Source of the DNA: Simiduia agarivorans SA1 = DSM 21679
Lineage (GTDB): Bacteria; Pseudomonadota; Gammaproteobacteria; Pseudomonadales; Cellvibrionaceae
Direction of reading: 5' to 3'
Length of the DNA: 64,000 bases
Assembly: GCF_000305785.2 (NCBI RefSeq)
Contig: NC_018868.3
Location: 2,960,270 to 3,024,269, forward strand
How positions within the stretch are numbered: the stretch's first letter is position 1; each line of letters opens with the position of its first letter. A program made the position numbers and the translations under genes. Below the pieces are notes generated by a model. The model was not told the DNA's origin and made no database searches. It saw only the letters and a list, made by a program, of their open reading frames with translations. Below, in pieces: positions 1 through 8,773 of the stretch.

Positions 1-354
1 ACCCTGTTCCAGTTTTATGTATCCGAGGGCAAGTTGTCCTGCCAGCTGTACCAGCGCAGTGCGGATATTTTTCTGGGGGTGCCGTTCAACATTGCGTCCT
101 ACGCGTTGCTGACGCTGATGCTGGCGCAGGTGTGTGAGCTTGAGCCCGGGGATTTTATTCATACCTTTGGCGACGCCCACTTGTACAGCAACCACACCGA
201 GCAGGTCGAGCTGCAACTCTCCCGCTCGCCCAAGCCGCTGCCACAGATGCGCCTTAACCCGGCGGTGAAAGACATCTTCGGCTTCCGGTTTGAGGATTTT
301 GAGCTGGTTGGCTATGACCCCGACCCGCACATCCCGGCGCCGGTGGCTATATGA
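1..354 (+). CDS. thyA: thymidylate synthase, 3' portion (5' end outside window)
   Basis: Thymidylate synthase methylates dUMP to dTMP using methylene-tetrahydrofolate and releases dihydrofolate. The reading frame is open from base 1, so the gene is truncated only by the window edge; about 117 C-terminal residues are present. The visible part has the family signature F-Q-F-Y-V, then [13 protein letters not shown], then the [11 protein letters not shown] nucleotide-binding stretch, and the usual C-terminal P-A-P-V-A-I-like end. The catalytic cysteine lies before base 1. The stop overlaps the start of folA by 4 bases, so the two are translationally coupled. This is logical because DHFR recycles the dihydrofolate that ThyA makes. 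Confidence 0.97.
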   Translation, partial: TLFQFYVSEGKLSCQLYQRSADIFLGVPFNIASYALLTLMLAQVCELEPGDFIHTFGDAHLYSNHTEQVELQLSRSPKPLPQMRLNPAVKDIFGFRFEDFELVGYDPDPHIPAPVAI

Positions 355-863
355 GTGAGGTGAAGCTGGCGTTGATTGTGGCGGCGGCCGAAAACGGCAC
401 CATTGGCCGCGATAATCAATTGCCCTGGCACCTGCCCGGTGATCTGGCCTTTTTCAAACGCTGCACCCTGGGCAAGCCTATTGTCATGGGGCGCAAGACA
501 TTCGATTCCATCGGTCGCCCCCTGCCCGGGCGGCCCAATATCGTGGTCACCCGTCAGGCGGATTGGCAGGCGGAGGGTGTTACTGTCTGTAACTCGCTGG
601 AACAGGCGTTGGCCGTGGCAGGCGCACTGCCCGAAGCACAGTCTGCCGGCGAGGTCATGGTGATTGGTGGTGCTGAGTTGTACCGCCAGGCCCTGCCAAT
701 GGCCCAACGTCTGTATCTGACACGGGTTCACGCGACTATTGAAGGCGATGCTCACTTCCCGGCAGTGGAGAAATCCGATTGGCTGCTAGAATCTGATGAG
801 CGGCACTCAGCCGAAGGTTCCAATCCGTACGACTATTCGTTTATAGTGCTATCCCGTACGTGA
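351..863 (+). CDS. folA: dihydrofolate reductase
   Basis: Reduces dihydrofolate to tetrahydrofolate with NADPH. The 170-residue length is normal for bacterial type I DHFR. Visible motifs are A-A-A-E-N-G-T-I-G near the N terminus, L-P-W-H-L-P-G-D (substrate and NADPH loop, with the usual W), then [29 protein letters not shown], and the C-terminal Y-S-F-I-V-L. The ATG overlaps the thyA stop as ATGA. thyA-folA is a common pair in gammaproteobacteria. No clear hairpin terminator follows the stop. Confidence 0.97.
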   Translation: MSEVKLALIVAAAENGTIGRDNQLPWHLPGDLAFFKRCTLGKPIVMGRKTFDSIGRPLPGRPNIVVTRQADWQAEGVTVCNSLEQALAVAGALPEAQSAGEVMVIGGAELYRQALPMAQRLYLTRVHATIEGDAHFPAVEKSDWLLESDERHSAEGSNPYDYSFIVLSRT

Positions 864-1026
864 TTCTGATCGCAAAAAGGGTCAGTTTTACCGCGAATCA
901 CCAAGCAGCTGTTTGTTTTTTAAGCTGGTGTTACCGCTTCTGGATGTACTTTCCATAGGTTGTTACCCAACTGTTACCGTCGTGTTACTTATCGGCACAA
1001 ACGCTGTTTGGATATTCGTTTTGGCG

Positions 1027-1056
1027 TTGAATCTTGGCAAAAGGGGTCATTACAAT
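1027..1056 (+). promoter_or_regulatory. candidate sigma-70 promoter of the TonB2-type operon
   Basis: In the 294-base gap between folA and the DUF3450 gene there is TTGAAT (1027-1032), an 18-base spacer, and TACAAT (1051-1056). This is close to the -35/-10 consensus and sits about 100 bases before the first ATG of the operon. It is the best match I could find by eye; no transcription data support it. The rest of the gap (864-1157) holds only a short ORF without family resemblance. Confidence 0.4.
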
Positions 1057-1157
1057 GCTCCCCTTAACTGTCGCCGGAGCAACGCGGATTACGTGTGTGT
1101 GGCAGTTGAACTGACGCATACAAGTTGATTGCAAAAAGCACCCGAGTTGGGGGAATT

Positions 1158-1940
1158 ATGAAGAAGCAACGTTTGAAGGCTGTGGCGCTGTCCACCATGC
1201 TTTCTGCGGGCGCACTGATTGGCAGTGTGGCCCAGGCAGACCAAACCCTGAATGCAATTCTGCAAACAGGTCAGGCCAAGACCACTGCCGCTGTGCAGTC
1301 TCAAAAGCGCATCGACAAGATCGCTGAGGACACCAATGCCATCGTGCAGGAGTTCAAGACTGTCAATAAGCAGATCGAAGGCCTGCGCGTGTATAACGCA
1401 CAGCAGGAAAAGCAGATTGCTAACCAGTTGAAGGTGATTGCCGATCTGGAAGAATCCATCGACAACGTCACCGTGATCGAGCGTCAGATTCAGCCTCTTA
1501 TCCTGCGTATGCTGGATGGTCTGGAGCAGTTCGTTGAGCTGGATGTACCTTTCCACCTGGACGAGCGTCGCGCCCGCATCGAGCAGCTGCGCTCCAACCA
1601 GGAGCGTGCGGACATTACCGTTGCTGAGAAATTCCGTCAGGTTCTCGAAGCCTACAAAATTGAGTCCGAGTACGGTCGCAAGATCGATACTTACAAGGAC
1701 ACCCTGAACATCGGTGGCGTGGACCGCGAAGTGAACATCCTGCGCGTTGGTCGAATCGCTCTGATGTACCAGACGACCGACACCAAGCTGTCCGGTGCCT
1801 GGGATGCGCGTCAGAAGGCGTGGGTAGAGCTGGATTCCGGCGAATACCGTTCATCCATCCTGCAGGGCATCAAGATCGCCAAGAAACAGGCGACCAATGA
1901 TGTTATGGGCTTACCGATTCTGGCTCCGGAGGCTAAATAA
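1158..1940 (+). CDS. DUF3450 family periplasmic protein of a TonB2-type system
   Basis: A 260-residue protein with a clear signal peptide (M-K-K-Q-R then a hydrophobic run, cleavage likely after A-Q-A near residue 28). The rest is mostly helical and charged, with a coiled-coil-like stretch around residues 40-115. The composition and position match DUF3450 proteins, found in marine gammaproteobacteria in front of TtpC/ExbB/ExbD/TonB operons; their biochemical role is not established. The ATG at 1158 is chosen over an in-frame start at 1125 because GGGGGA precedes it and a signal peptide begins there directly. The stop overlaps the next gene by one base (TAATG). Confidence 0.85.
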   Translation: MKKQRLKAVALSTMLSAGALIGSVAQADQTLNAILQTGQAKTTAAVQSQKRIDKIAEDTNAIVQEFKTVNKQIEGLRVYNAQQEKQIANQLKVIADLEESIDNVTVIERQIQPLILRMLDGLEQFVELDVPFHLDERRARIEQLRSNQERADITVAEKFRQVLEAYKIESEYGRKIDTYKDTLNIGGVDREVNILRVGRIALMYQTTDTKLSGAWDARQKAWVELDSGEYRSSILQGIKIAKKQATNDVMGLPILAPEAK

Positions 1941-3313
1941 TGAATATGTTTGCTAAGCGCTGCCTGATTGTTGCAGCGGTAGGCCTGTTTGGTGCGAGCA
2001 CTGCCTTCGCCCAGGATGACCAGGCCAAGTCTCTTGATGAACTGTTGAAAATGGTTCAGCAATCCAAAATTTCCGAGTCCAAGGAACACAAGCAGCGCGA
2101 AGCTGAGTTCCTGCGCGACAAGGCCAACCAGCAATCCAACCTGAACAAAGCCAAAGCCACCAAAGCGGCTGAGGAGCGTCGTTCAGAAGAGCTGGAAAAG
2201 AAGTACAAAGAGCAGGAAATTCAGGTAGCGGCCAAGCGTAAGCAGCTGCAAGAGCGTCTGGGCTCACTGAAAGAACTGTTCGGCCACCTGACCTCAACCG
2301 CCGGTGACCTGCGTTCCAACATCAACACCTCTGTGGTTTCTGCCCAGTACGGTGACCGCACTGTGTTCCTGGATGAGCTTATCGACAAGATGAACTCAGC
2401 CACCAAGCTGCCCAAGATCGAAGAGATCGAGAAGCTGTGGTACGAAATGCAGCGCGAGACTGTTGAAGGCGGCAAGATTGCTTCTTTCACCGGTACCGTA
2501 ATCAAGCCTAACGGTGACAAGCTGACTCAGACCATTGTTCGCATCGGTAACTACAACCTGGTGTCCGATGGCAAGTACCTGACCTTCGATCCCAAAAACG
2601 GCAAAATCGAAGAGCTGGTGCGTCAGCCCGATGCATTCACCGCTAACGCTGCGGCGCTGCAGAACGCTACTTCCGGCTTCACTAAAACCGGTATCGACCC
2701 CACGGGTCCTGCTGGCGGCTCACTGCTGCAAGCGCTGATCAACAGCCCTTCCCTGGAAGAGCGTTGGCATCAGGGTGGCACCACCGGTTATGTGATCACC
2801 GCTGTGGGTGCATTTGCCCTGCTGTTGGCCCTGATCCGCTTCTTCGCACTGGTAGGTATTTCTTCTAAAGTCAGCGCTCAGCTGAAGCAGGAAAAAGCCA
2901 ACCCGAACAACCCACTGGGTCGCGTGCTGAAAGTTGCCGAAGACAATCCGAATGTGGATGGCGAAACCCTGGAGCTGAAACTGGAAGAGGCGGTGCTGAA
3001 AGAGCGTCCCGCGATCGAGTCCGGCTTGCAGCTGCTGAAGATCATTTCCATGGTGGCACCGCTGCTGGGTCTGCTGGGTACCGTGACCGGTATGATCGTG
3101 ACCTTCCAGGCCATCACCATCTTCGGTGCGGGCGATCCAAAGGCGATGGCCGGCGGTATCTCCGGTGCTCTGGTGACCACTGTACTGGGTCTGATTGTGG
3201 CGATTCCAACCGTTCTGTTGCACACCTTCCTGAACGGAAAAGCCAAGCGCGTACTGCATATCCTTGAAGAGCAGAGTGCTGGCATCATCGCTGAAAACGC
3301 CGAAAAGAAGTAG
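1940..3313 (+). CDS. MotA/TolQ/ExbB proton channel family protein, TtpC-like
   Basis: 457 residues. An N-terminal signal peptide (cleavage likely after A-F-A, residue 24) is followed by a long charged coiled coil (about 30-110), a periplasmic region, and a C-terminal ExbB/TolQ domain with transmembrane segments near 278-300, 360-390 and 400-430. The TM2-TM3 core reads L-G-L-L-G-T-V-T-G-M-I and G-G-I-S-G-A-L-V-T-T-V-L-G-L, typical of the family. This layout matches TtpC, the extra protein required by TonB2 systems in Vibrio. It probably joins the ExbB-ExbD-TonB complex encoded just downstream and uses proton motive force. GGAGG seven bases before the ATG supports the start. Named by similarity only. 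Confidence 0.85.
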   Translation: MNMFAKRCLIVAAVGLFGASTAFAQDDQAKSLDELLKMVQQSKISESKEHKQREAEFLRDKANQQSNLNKAKATKAAEERRSEELEKKYKEQEIQVAAKRKQLQERLGSLKELFGHLTSTAGDLRSNINTSVVSAQYGDRTVFLDELIDKMNSATKLPKIEEIEKLWYEMQRETVEGGKIASFTGTVIKPNGDKLTQTIVRIGNYNLVSDGKYLTFDPKNGKIEELVRQPDAFTANAAALQNATSGFTKTGIDPTGPAGGSLLQALINSPSLEERWHQGGTTGYVITAVGAFALLLALIRFFALVGISSKVSAQLKQEKANPNNPLGRVLKVAEDNPNVDGETLELKLEEAVLKERPAIESGLQLLKIISMVAPLLGLLGTVTGMIVTFQAITIFGAGDPKAMAGGISGALVTTVLGLIVAIPTVLLHTFLNGKAKRVLHILEEQSAGIIAENAEKK

Positions 3314-3323
3314 GAGATAGACC

Positions 3324-3851
3324 ATGTTGGCATTGATGGACGCGATTGCAGCCATTAACGCCTTTATGGACACGGGCGGTCCCATCCTTAAGTGGATCGC
3401 CGCCCTGACCTTTGTCATGTGGACCCTGATTTTCGAGCGGGTCTGGTATTTCAAGGGCAGTCTGAAAGGCGACGTGCAATCTGCACTCGATACCTGGGAG
3501 GCGCGCAAAGAGCGTAAATCCTGGAATGCGCATCAGGTGCGATACGCGCTTATTTCACGTATCTCTGAAAAGATTAACGGCAACATGGACATGATCGCGA
3601 CCATGGTCGCCCTGTGTCCACTGTTGGGTCTGCTGGGGACTGTGACCGGGATGATTGAAGTGTTCAACATCCTCGCAGTAACTGGTGGTGGTGATGCCAA
3701 GTCCATGGCGAGCGGTGTGTCCCAGGCCACCATTCCTACCATGGCGGGCATGGTGGCAGCGCTTTCCGGCCTGTTCGCCAACACCTTCCTGACCCGTACG
3801 GCAGAGAATGAAGCCCAATTGCTGGCCGACCATCTGACGATGGATCACTAA
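3324..3851 (+). CDS. exbB: ExbB-type proton channel subunit (ExbB2)
   Basis: 175 residues, short like ExbB2 rather than ExbB1. The first membrane segment is near residues 20-38; the conserved channel pair carries C-P-L-L-G-L-L-G-T-V-T-G-M-I and M-A-S-G-V-S-Q-A-T-I-P-T-M-A-G-M. It forms the inner-membrane motor with ExbD and passes proton energy to TonB. GGAG lies seven bases ahead of the ATG. It sits between the TtpC-like gene and exbD, the usual order. Confidence 0.93.
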   Translation: MLALMDAIAAINAFMDTGGPILKWIAALTFVMWTLIFERVWYFKGSLKGDVQSALDTWEARKERKSWNAHQVRYALISRISEKINGNMDMIATMVALCPLLGLLGTVTGMIEVFNILAVTGGGDAKSMASGVSQATIPTMAGMVAALSGLFANTFLTRTAENEAQLLADHLTMDH

Positions 3852-3903
3852 GTCCAGGTGCCGCGGGCAACCGCGGCAAAACCCAGTTACAACGAGAACT
3901 GTC

Positions 3904-4302
3904 ATGAGTAAAAGACCAACTAAAGAAGAGGATGTCGGCGCGATTGACTTAACGCCGATGCTCGACGTGGTATTTATCATGTTGATCTTCTTCATCGTGA
4001 CCGCATCGTTCATTAAAGAAGCCGGTATTGACGTTAACCGCCCGGATGCCACTACGTCGCTCTTGAAAAAGAACGCCAACATTCTGGTGGCCATTAGCGC
4101 CAATAACGAAATCTGGATTGCCAAACAACAGGTCGATGAGCGCGATATCAAATCGCACATCGAGCGTTTGTATGCAGAGAACCCGAAAGGTGCTCTGGTG
4201 ATTCAGGCTGACAACGATGCGCAAATCGAATTTGTCGCTAAGGTTGTTGAGGCAGCGCGTGAAGTGACTGTCCTTGACGTGTCTGTTGCCACTAACAAGT
4301 AA
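3904..4302 (+). CDS. exbD: ExbD-type subunit of TonB motor (ExbD2)
   Basis: 132 residues with one N-terminal membrane segment (about 16-37). It contains D-L-T-P-M-L-D-V-V-F-I-M-L-I-F-F, including the essential membrane aspartate of the ExbD/TolR family. The remainder is a small periplasmic domain. It partners ExbB and the TonB encoded eight bases downstream. The start is the ATG following an AACGAGAACTGTC leader. The 52-base gap from exbB has no terminator. Confidence 0.94.
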   Translation: MSKRPTKEEDVGAIDLTPMLDVVFIMLIFFIVTASFIKEAGIDVNRPDATTSLLKKNANILVAISANNEIWIAKQQVDERDIKSHIERLYAENPKGALVIQADNDAQIEFVAKVVEAAREVTVLDVSVATNK

Positions 4303-4310
4303 AGGTTGCT

Positions 4311-4904
4311 ATGAACATCGTAAAAGTAGGTGTAGCAGCGGCCACTACGGCAAGTTTGATTTTCCTGATGCATTTTTTGATTGCGCGTGACCTGCAGGAA
4401 CCCAAAGAGACCGATGAGTTCAAAGTGGTGGATATCACCATGCCTGAACGCGAAATCAAAACGCAATATGAAACGCCGGAAGCAGTGAAGCCGGACGATC
4501 CGACACCTCCGCCAGAAATGCCGGAAATGGACTTTGATACTCCGGATCTGAATCCGAATGCCATTAACATGGGTGCGCCGAAAGTAGCGGCAAACCTCAA
4601 GGTTGGCGGCATTGGTGGCTTTTCAAGTGATGGTGAGTATCTGCCCATTGTTAAAGTGCAGCCGGTTTATCCGCGTCGCGCTCTGGCTCGTGGCATTGAA
4701 GGCTATGTGATTGTGGAATTCGTGGTGACTAAAAACGGTTCGGTTCGCGATCCGGTTGTAGTCGAGGCAGAACCTGAAGGTATCTTCAACAGTGCAGCTA
4801 TGAAGGCCGCGCTCAAGTTCAAGTACAAGCCACGTGTTGTGGACGGCGAGCCCATTGAGGTGCCCGGTGTTCGTAACAAGATCACATTCGCTATCGCGAA
4901 GTAA
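4311..4904 (+). CDS. tonB: energy transducer TonB (TonB2 type)
   Basis: 197 residues: an N-terminal membrane anchor (about 6-26), a short acidic proline-rich linker (P-D-D-P-T-P-P-P-E-M-P), and a C-terminal TonB domain (about 105-197) with V-Y-P-R-R-A-L-A-R-G-I-E-G-Y-V. The linker is shorter than in E. coli TonB, as usual for TonB2. It transmits proton-motive energy to outer-membrane receptors such as the one encoded at 8774-11407. Two further proteins in the window share the same C-terminal motif (40873-41499 and 41580-43025). Confidence 0.94.
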   Translation: MNIVKVGVAAATTASLIFLMHFLIARDLQEPKETDEFKVVDITMPEREIKTQYETPEAVKPDDPTPPPEMPEMDFDTPDLNPNAINMGAPKVAANLKVGGIGGFSSDGEYLPIVKVQPVYPRRALARGIEGYVIVEFVVTKNGSVRDPVVVEAEPEGIFNSAAMKAALKFKYKPRVVDGEPIEVPGVRNKITFAIAK

Positions 4905-4922
4905 CGGACGGGAGGACTCAAG

Positions 4923-6263
4923 ATGGTTAGAACTATGGTTACCCGTATCGTCAAATCGGCACTGTTTGCAGCGCCGTTGATGCTGGCGCCCGCGCTATCC
5001 GGTGTAGTTTTGCAGGATACCGTGTTTGCCAAGCATGTCAGCGCTGGTACTGCATTCGCTCAGGAAGAGCAAAAGCCGAAGCACAAAACCCGCAAGACGC
5101 CGGCACTGCGTGAAAACGTCTACAAAAAGCTGGCTGAAGTTCAGGTGTTCACCGATGCCGGCGATTGGAATGGCGCGCTGAAAGAACTGAACGAAATCAA
5201 AAGCGAATCATCCAAGTGGAATGGCTATGAGTTGGCACAGCTGTATAACTACTACGGCTTCGTGTACTACTCGTTAGAGCGTTACAACGACTCTCTGAAT
5301 GCCTATGAGCGCGTAATCGCAAACCCGGACGATATTCCTGAAGGGCTTGAAACCGCAACACTGTTCACGATGGCTCAGCTGTATTTCATTCAGGAAAACT
5401 ACAGAAAAGCCATTGATTTGCTGACTCGCTGGATGAATCTGTCGCCGATTGTTGGTGCAGATGCATACGTGCTTCGTGGCCAGGCTCACTATTCCTTAAA
5501 CGAATTTGATAAAGCGTTGCCGGATATTAACTGGGCTGTTAACGACTACGAAGGCAAAGGCAAAATTCCTAAGGAAAACTGGTTTGCACTTCAGCGGGCA
5601 ATCTACTATGAGAAAGGCGATAACAAAATGGTTATCAAGATTCTCGAAAAGCTTGTCCGGCATTACCCTAAGACTTCCTACTGGCGTCAGCTGTCTGGCA
5701 TGTATGGCACCGTAGGTCGCGAAAAGGATCAGCTGCATTCGCTTGAGGCCGCATATATGATGAATGCGGTTAAAAACGAAAAAGAGCTGCTGAACCTTGC
5801 GTACCTGTTTTTGGGTGAAGAAGCACCTTATAAAGCTGCAAAGATTATCGACAAAGGCATCAAGGACAAAAACATTGAGCCCACTTCCAAGAATTTAGAA
5901 GTGTTGTCGCAGGCATGGCGTATGGCGCAAGAGATTAAAAAGTCTCTGCCAGAAATGGAGAAAGCCGCCGCCAAATCTGACAATGGTGATCTGTACGCGC
6001 GACTGGCCGGGTTGTACCTCGATAACGATATGCTGGATAAAGCAATTGATGCCGGTAAAGTGGCACTCAAGCGTGGCGGTGTGAAGCGCGCCGACAGCCT
6101 GCATATCGTAATGGGTATGGCTTACGTCACTAAGAAGCAGTACGACAGCGGTATTTCGTCCTTCAAAGAAGCGGCGAAAGACAAGCGTTCCGTGAAGTTT
6201 GCCAATCAGTGGATACAGTTCGCGGAGGCTGAAAAGCATCGTGAACAACAGTTGAAACTGTAA
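4923..6263 (+). CDS. periplasmic tetratricopeptide-repeat protein of the TonB operon
   Basis: 446 residues with an N-terminal signal sequence (hydrophobic about 8-30, likely cleaved after A-F-A near 46). Many TPR-like helix pairs follow, for example L-A-Q-L-Y-N-Y-Y-G-F-V-Y-Y-S-L-E-R-Y-N-D and L-Y-A-R-L-A-G-L-Y-L-D-N-D-M-L-D-K-A. GGAGGA precedes the ATG. It is the last gene of the operon and is followed by a strong terminator. TPR proteins recur at this position in TonB2/DUF3450 clusters and probably scaffold the envelope complex; the exact function is not known. Confidence 0.85.
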   Translation: MVRTMVTRIVKSALFAAPLMLAPALSGVVLQDTVFAKHVSAGTAFAQEEQKPKHKTRKTPALRENVYKKLAEVQVFTDAGDWNGALKELNEIKSESSKWNGYELAQLYNYYGFVYYSLERYNDSLNAYERVIANPDDIPEGLETATLFTMAQLYFIQENYRKAIDLLTRWMNLSPIVGADAYVLRGQAHYSLNEFDKALPDINWAVNDYEGKGKIPKENWFALQRAIYYEKGDNKMVIKILEKLVRHYPKTSYWRQLSGMYGTVGREKDQLHSLEAAYMMNAVKNEKELLNLAYLFLGEEAPYKAAKIIDKGIKDKNIEPTSKNLEVLSQAWRMAQEIKKSLPEMEKAAAKSDNGDLYARLAGLYLDNDMLDKAIDAGKVALKRGGVKRADSLHIVMGMAYVTKKQYDSGISSFKEAAKDKRSVKFANQWIQFAEAEKHREQQLKL

Positions 6264-6274
6264 AAGTACGAATC

Positions 6275-6302
6275 AAAAGGCCAGCATCTGCTGGCCTTTT
6301 TT
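6275..6302 (+). terminator. rho-independent terminator of the TonB operon
   Basis: AAAAGGCCAGC / GCTGGCCTTTTTT hairpin with a small ATCT loop and a T run, 11 bases after the TPR gene stop. A classic intrinsic terminator. Confidence 0.9.
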
Positions 6303-6377
6303 ATTTCTGTCCGGAGGAATTTTCAAGCGGCGAAAAGGATATCTGTGTTTCGCCGATAAACTAGCCAGGAGGTTACT

Positions 6378-8726
6378 ATGAAACGTTCAGTATGGCCGCT
6401 AGCTGCAGCCCTGGGCTTATTACTTGCCGGGTGCGGAGCGGATAACAGCGCGCCGGTCTCGGCCAAGCCGACGAAAGATGCGATGCCCTCGCATGGCACT
6501 GTTGAATTCAAAGGCAAAATCGCGCGCGAATACGAAAACTCGGAAGAGTGGTGGCCGGATGCGTATAAATCTGCGCCGGAGGGTGCACCTAACGTGGTAT
6601 TGATTCTTCTGGATGACACCGGTTTTGCCCAATTGGGCAGTTTTGGTGGTCTGACTGAGACCCCCAATCTGGACGCGCTTGCCGAAAACGGTCTTCGTTA
6701 CAACAACTTTCATACCACGGCTCTGTGTTCTCCTTCGCGGGCGTCGATTATGGCGGGCCGCAATCCCCATTCCATCGGACTGGGCTCGCACTCGCTGACC
6801 GCCATGGGTTTCCCGGGCTATAACGCAATCATTCCCGAAAACGCCAAGTCGGTAGCCAAGATCCTTCAGCAAAATGGTTTTGTGAATTATGCGCTGGGCA
6901 AATGGGATCACACGCCGCTGAACGAAGTGTCACAGACGGGCCCGTTTACCCGTTGGCCCAGTGGGGAAGGCTTCGATCATTTCTACGGCTTTATGGCCGC
7001 CGACGCGGATCAATATCGCACCGTCATGTTTGAAGATCATGCGCCCATTGAGCCCTGGAAACATGCCGGCGACGACTACCATAACTCGGAAGATCTGGCA
7101 GACAAGGCAATCAAGTACATCACCGGGCATGTATCAACCGCGCCCAAGCGTCCGTTCATGGTATTCCTGGCACCGGGTGGTATGCATTCACCGCATCAGG
7201 CACCAGAAGCTTACCTGAAAAAATACCGGGGCAAGTTCGACATGGGCTGGGACAAAGCCCGGGAAATGATTCTGCAAAAACAAAAGGCCCTGGGCATTGT
7301 GCCTGCAAATACGCAAATGACGGAGCGGCCTGCAGATATCCCGGCGTGGGATACACTGAACGCGGACGAGAAAAAACTCTATGCCCGTCAGATGGAAGTG
7401 TTTGCTGCGATGCTCGATCATCTGGATGAACAAATCGGCCGCGTGGTTGCCACGCTCAAGCGCGTGGGTAAATACGACAATACCGTGATCATGGTGACGT
7501 CGGACAATGGCGCGTCGGGTGAAGGTGGACTTGCCGGTACATTCAATGAAACCTATGTGCTGAATGGTTTACAAACCGCGTTTGACGCAAACATGCGCAA
7601 ATACGATAAATGGGGCGATCGCGACACCTACCCTCATTATCACGCGGGCTGGGCGATGGCGGGCAATACGCCACACCGGTATTTCAAGCAAAGCGTGCAC
7701 CGCGGGGGCATTGCCGATCCGCTGATTATTCAGTGGCCTGCAGGCATCAAAGCCAAAGGCGAAATTCGCAGTCAGTATCACCATATCGCGGATATCGCAC
7801 CGACGATTCTTGAGTTGACGGGCCTGACTTTGCCGGACGAGATCGATGGCGTACCGCAGATCCCGATGGATGGGCAGAGCATGCAATACAGCTTCAACAA
7901 TGCCAGCGCACCCACCGTCAAAAAAGTGCAGTATTACGAGATGTTTGGCAATCGCGCTATCTGGGCCGGCGGTTGGAAAGCGGTAACGCTGCATGGGAAG
8001 CGCATGCCATGGATCACCAATTCTGTGACGCCCTTTGAGGATGATGTGTGGGAGTTGTACAACCTGAACGAAGACTTCAGTGGTGCAGTGGATCTTGCAG
8101 ATAAGTTCCCAGAAAAACTGGAAGAAATGAAGGCGTTGTTTGATCAGGAAGCATGGAAATACAATGTGTATCCGCTCTACGACGACATGATCATGCGTCT
8201 GTCCCGCCAGCAGGATCGTCAGTTTGGTGATCAGACGGAATTTGTATTCTATTATCCGGGTGCCGTTCGCATTGCTGAAAAGGCCTCACCGCCTATCAAA
8301 GGTCGCTCCCATATCATCAGCACACAGTTGAATTACACCGGTGTGGAGGAAGGGGTGATTGTCGCCTGTGGCGGATTTACCGGGGGTTACGCAACCTTTA
8401 TCAAGGATGGCAAATTCTACTATGACTACAACTTCTTGGACGGTGTGCATTACATTCTTGAAAGTCCGGCGCTGGCGGCGGGTGAATACAACTTTGAAGT
8501 GAAGTTTACTCACACGGGTCAATTTGCCGGTTACGCTGAACTGTTCGTCAATGGCAAGATGGTAGACAAGGTGGATATGCCGCAAACGCACATTTCAACT
8601 TTCTCGCTGAGCGAGCCATTTGACGTTGGTGTCGATAATGGAACGCCGGTGTCTACCCTGTACTCCGACGCGTTTGAATATACCGGAGAATTGGACAAAG
8701 TTGTGTTCAGGCTTTTGGATAAGTAA
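6378..8726 (+). CDS. lipoprotein arylsulfatase
   Basis: 782 residues. A lipobox L-L-A-G-C puts the lipidated cysteine at residue 19, so the enzyme is probably membrane-anchored and faces the periplasm or outside. The sulfatase signature C-S-P-S-R-A-S is at C117, which maturation enzymes convert to formylglycine. L-L-D-D-T-G (79-80) supplies metal ligands and T-S-D-N-G-A lies further on. It hydrolyses sulfate esters; the substrate cannot be told from sequence. AGGAGGT precedes the ATG. No sulfatase-maturating enzyme is in the window. The convergent neighbour is a TonB-dependent receptor, which suggests a shared role in sulfated organic matter. Confidence 0.93.
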   Translation: MKRSVWPLAAALGLLLAGCGADNSAPVSAKPTKDAMPSHGTVEFKGKIAREYENSEEWWPDAYKSAPEGAPNVVLILLDDTGFAQLGSFGGLTETPNLDALAENGLRYNNFHTTALCSPSRASIMAGRNPHSIGLGSHSLTAMGFPGYNAIIPENAKSVAKILQQNGFVNYALGKWDHTPLNEVSQTGPFTRWPSGEGFDHFYGFMAADADQYRTVMFEDHAPIEPWKHAGDDYHNSEDLADKAIKYITGHVSTAPKRPFMVFLAPGGMHSPHQAPEAYLKKYRGKFDMGWDKAREMILQKQKALGIVPANTQMTERPADIPAWDTLNADEKKLYARQMEVFAAMLDHLDEQIGRVVATLKRVGKYDNTVIMVTSDNGASGEGGLAGTFNETYVLNGLQTAFDANMRKYDKWGDRDTYPHYHAGWAMAGNTPHRYFKQSVHRGGIADPLIIQWPAGIKAKGEIRSQYHHIADIAPTILELTGLTLPDEIDGVPQIPMDGQSMQYSFNNASAPTVKKVQYYEMFGNRAIWAGGWKAVTLHGKRMPWITNSVTPFEDDVWELYNLNEDFSGAVDLADKFPEKLEEMKALFDQEAWKYNVYPLYDDMIMRLSRQQDRQFGDQTEFVFYYPGAVRIAEKASPPIKGRSHIISTQLNYTGVEEGVIVACGGFTGGYATFIKDGKFYYDYNFLDGVHYILESPALAAGEYNFEVKFTHTGQFAGYAELFVNGKMVDKVDMPQTHISTFSLSEPFDVGVDNGTPVSTLYSDAFEYTGELDKVVFRLLDK

Positions 8727-8733
8727 ATCCAAG

Positions 8734-8762
8734 AAAAACCCGGCCGAGCGGCCGGGTTTTTT
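8734..8762. terminator. bidirectional terminator between arylsulfatase and TonB-dependent receptor
   Basis: AAAAACCCGGCC / GGCCGGGTTTTTT hairpin with a short GAGC loop. It has A and T tracts on both sides, so it can end transcription of the plus-strand sulfatase and the minus-strand receptor. Confidence 0.9.
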
Positions 8763-8773
8763 ATATCTGCGGT

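Noticed and set aside
913..1128. 71-residue plus-strand ORF between folA and the TonB operon
   Set aside because: No family resemblance and no good ribosome site. It spans the likely promoter of the TonB operon.
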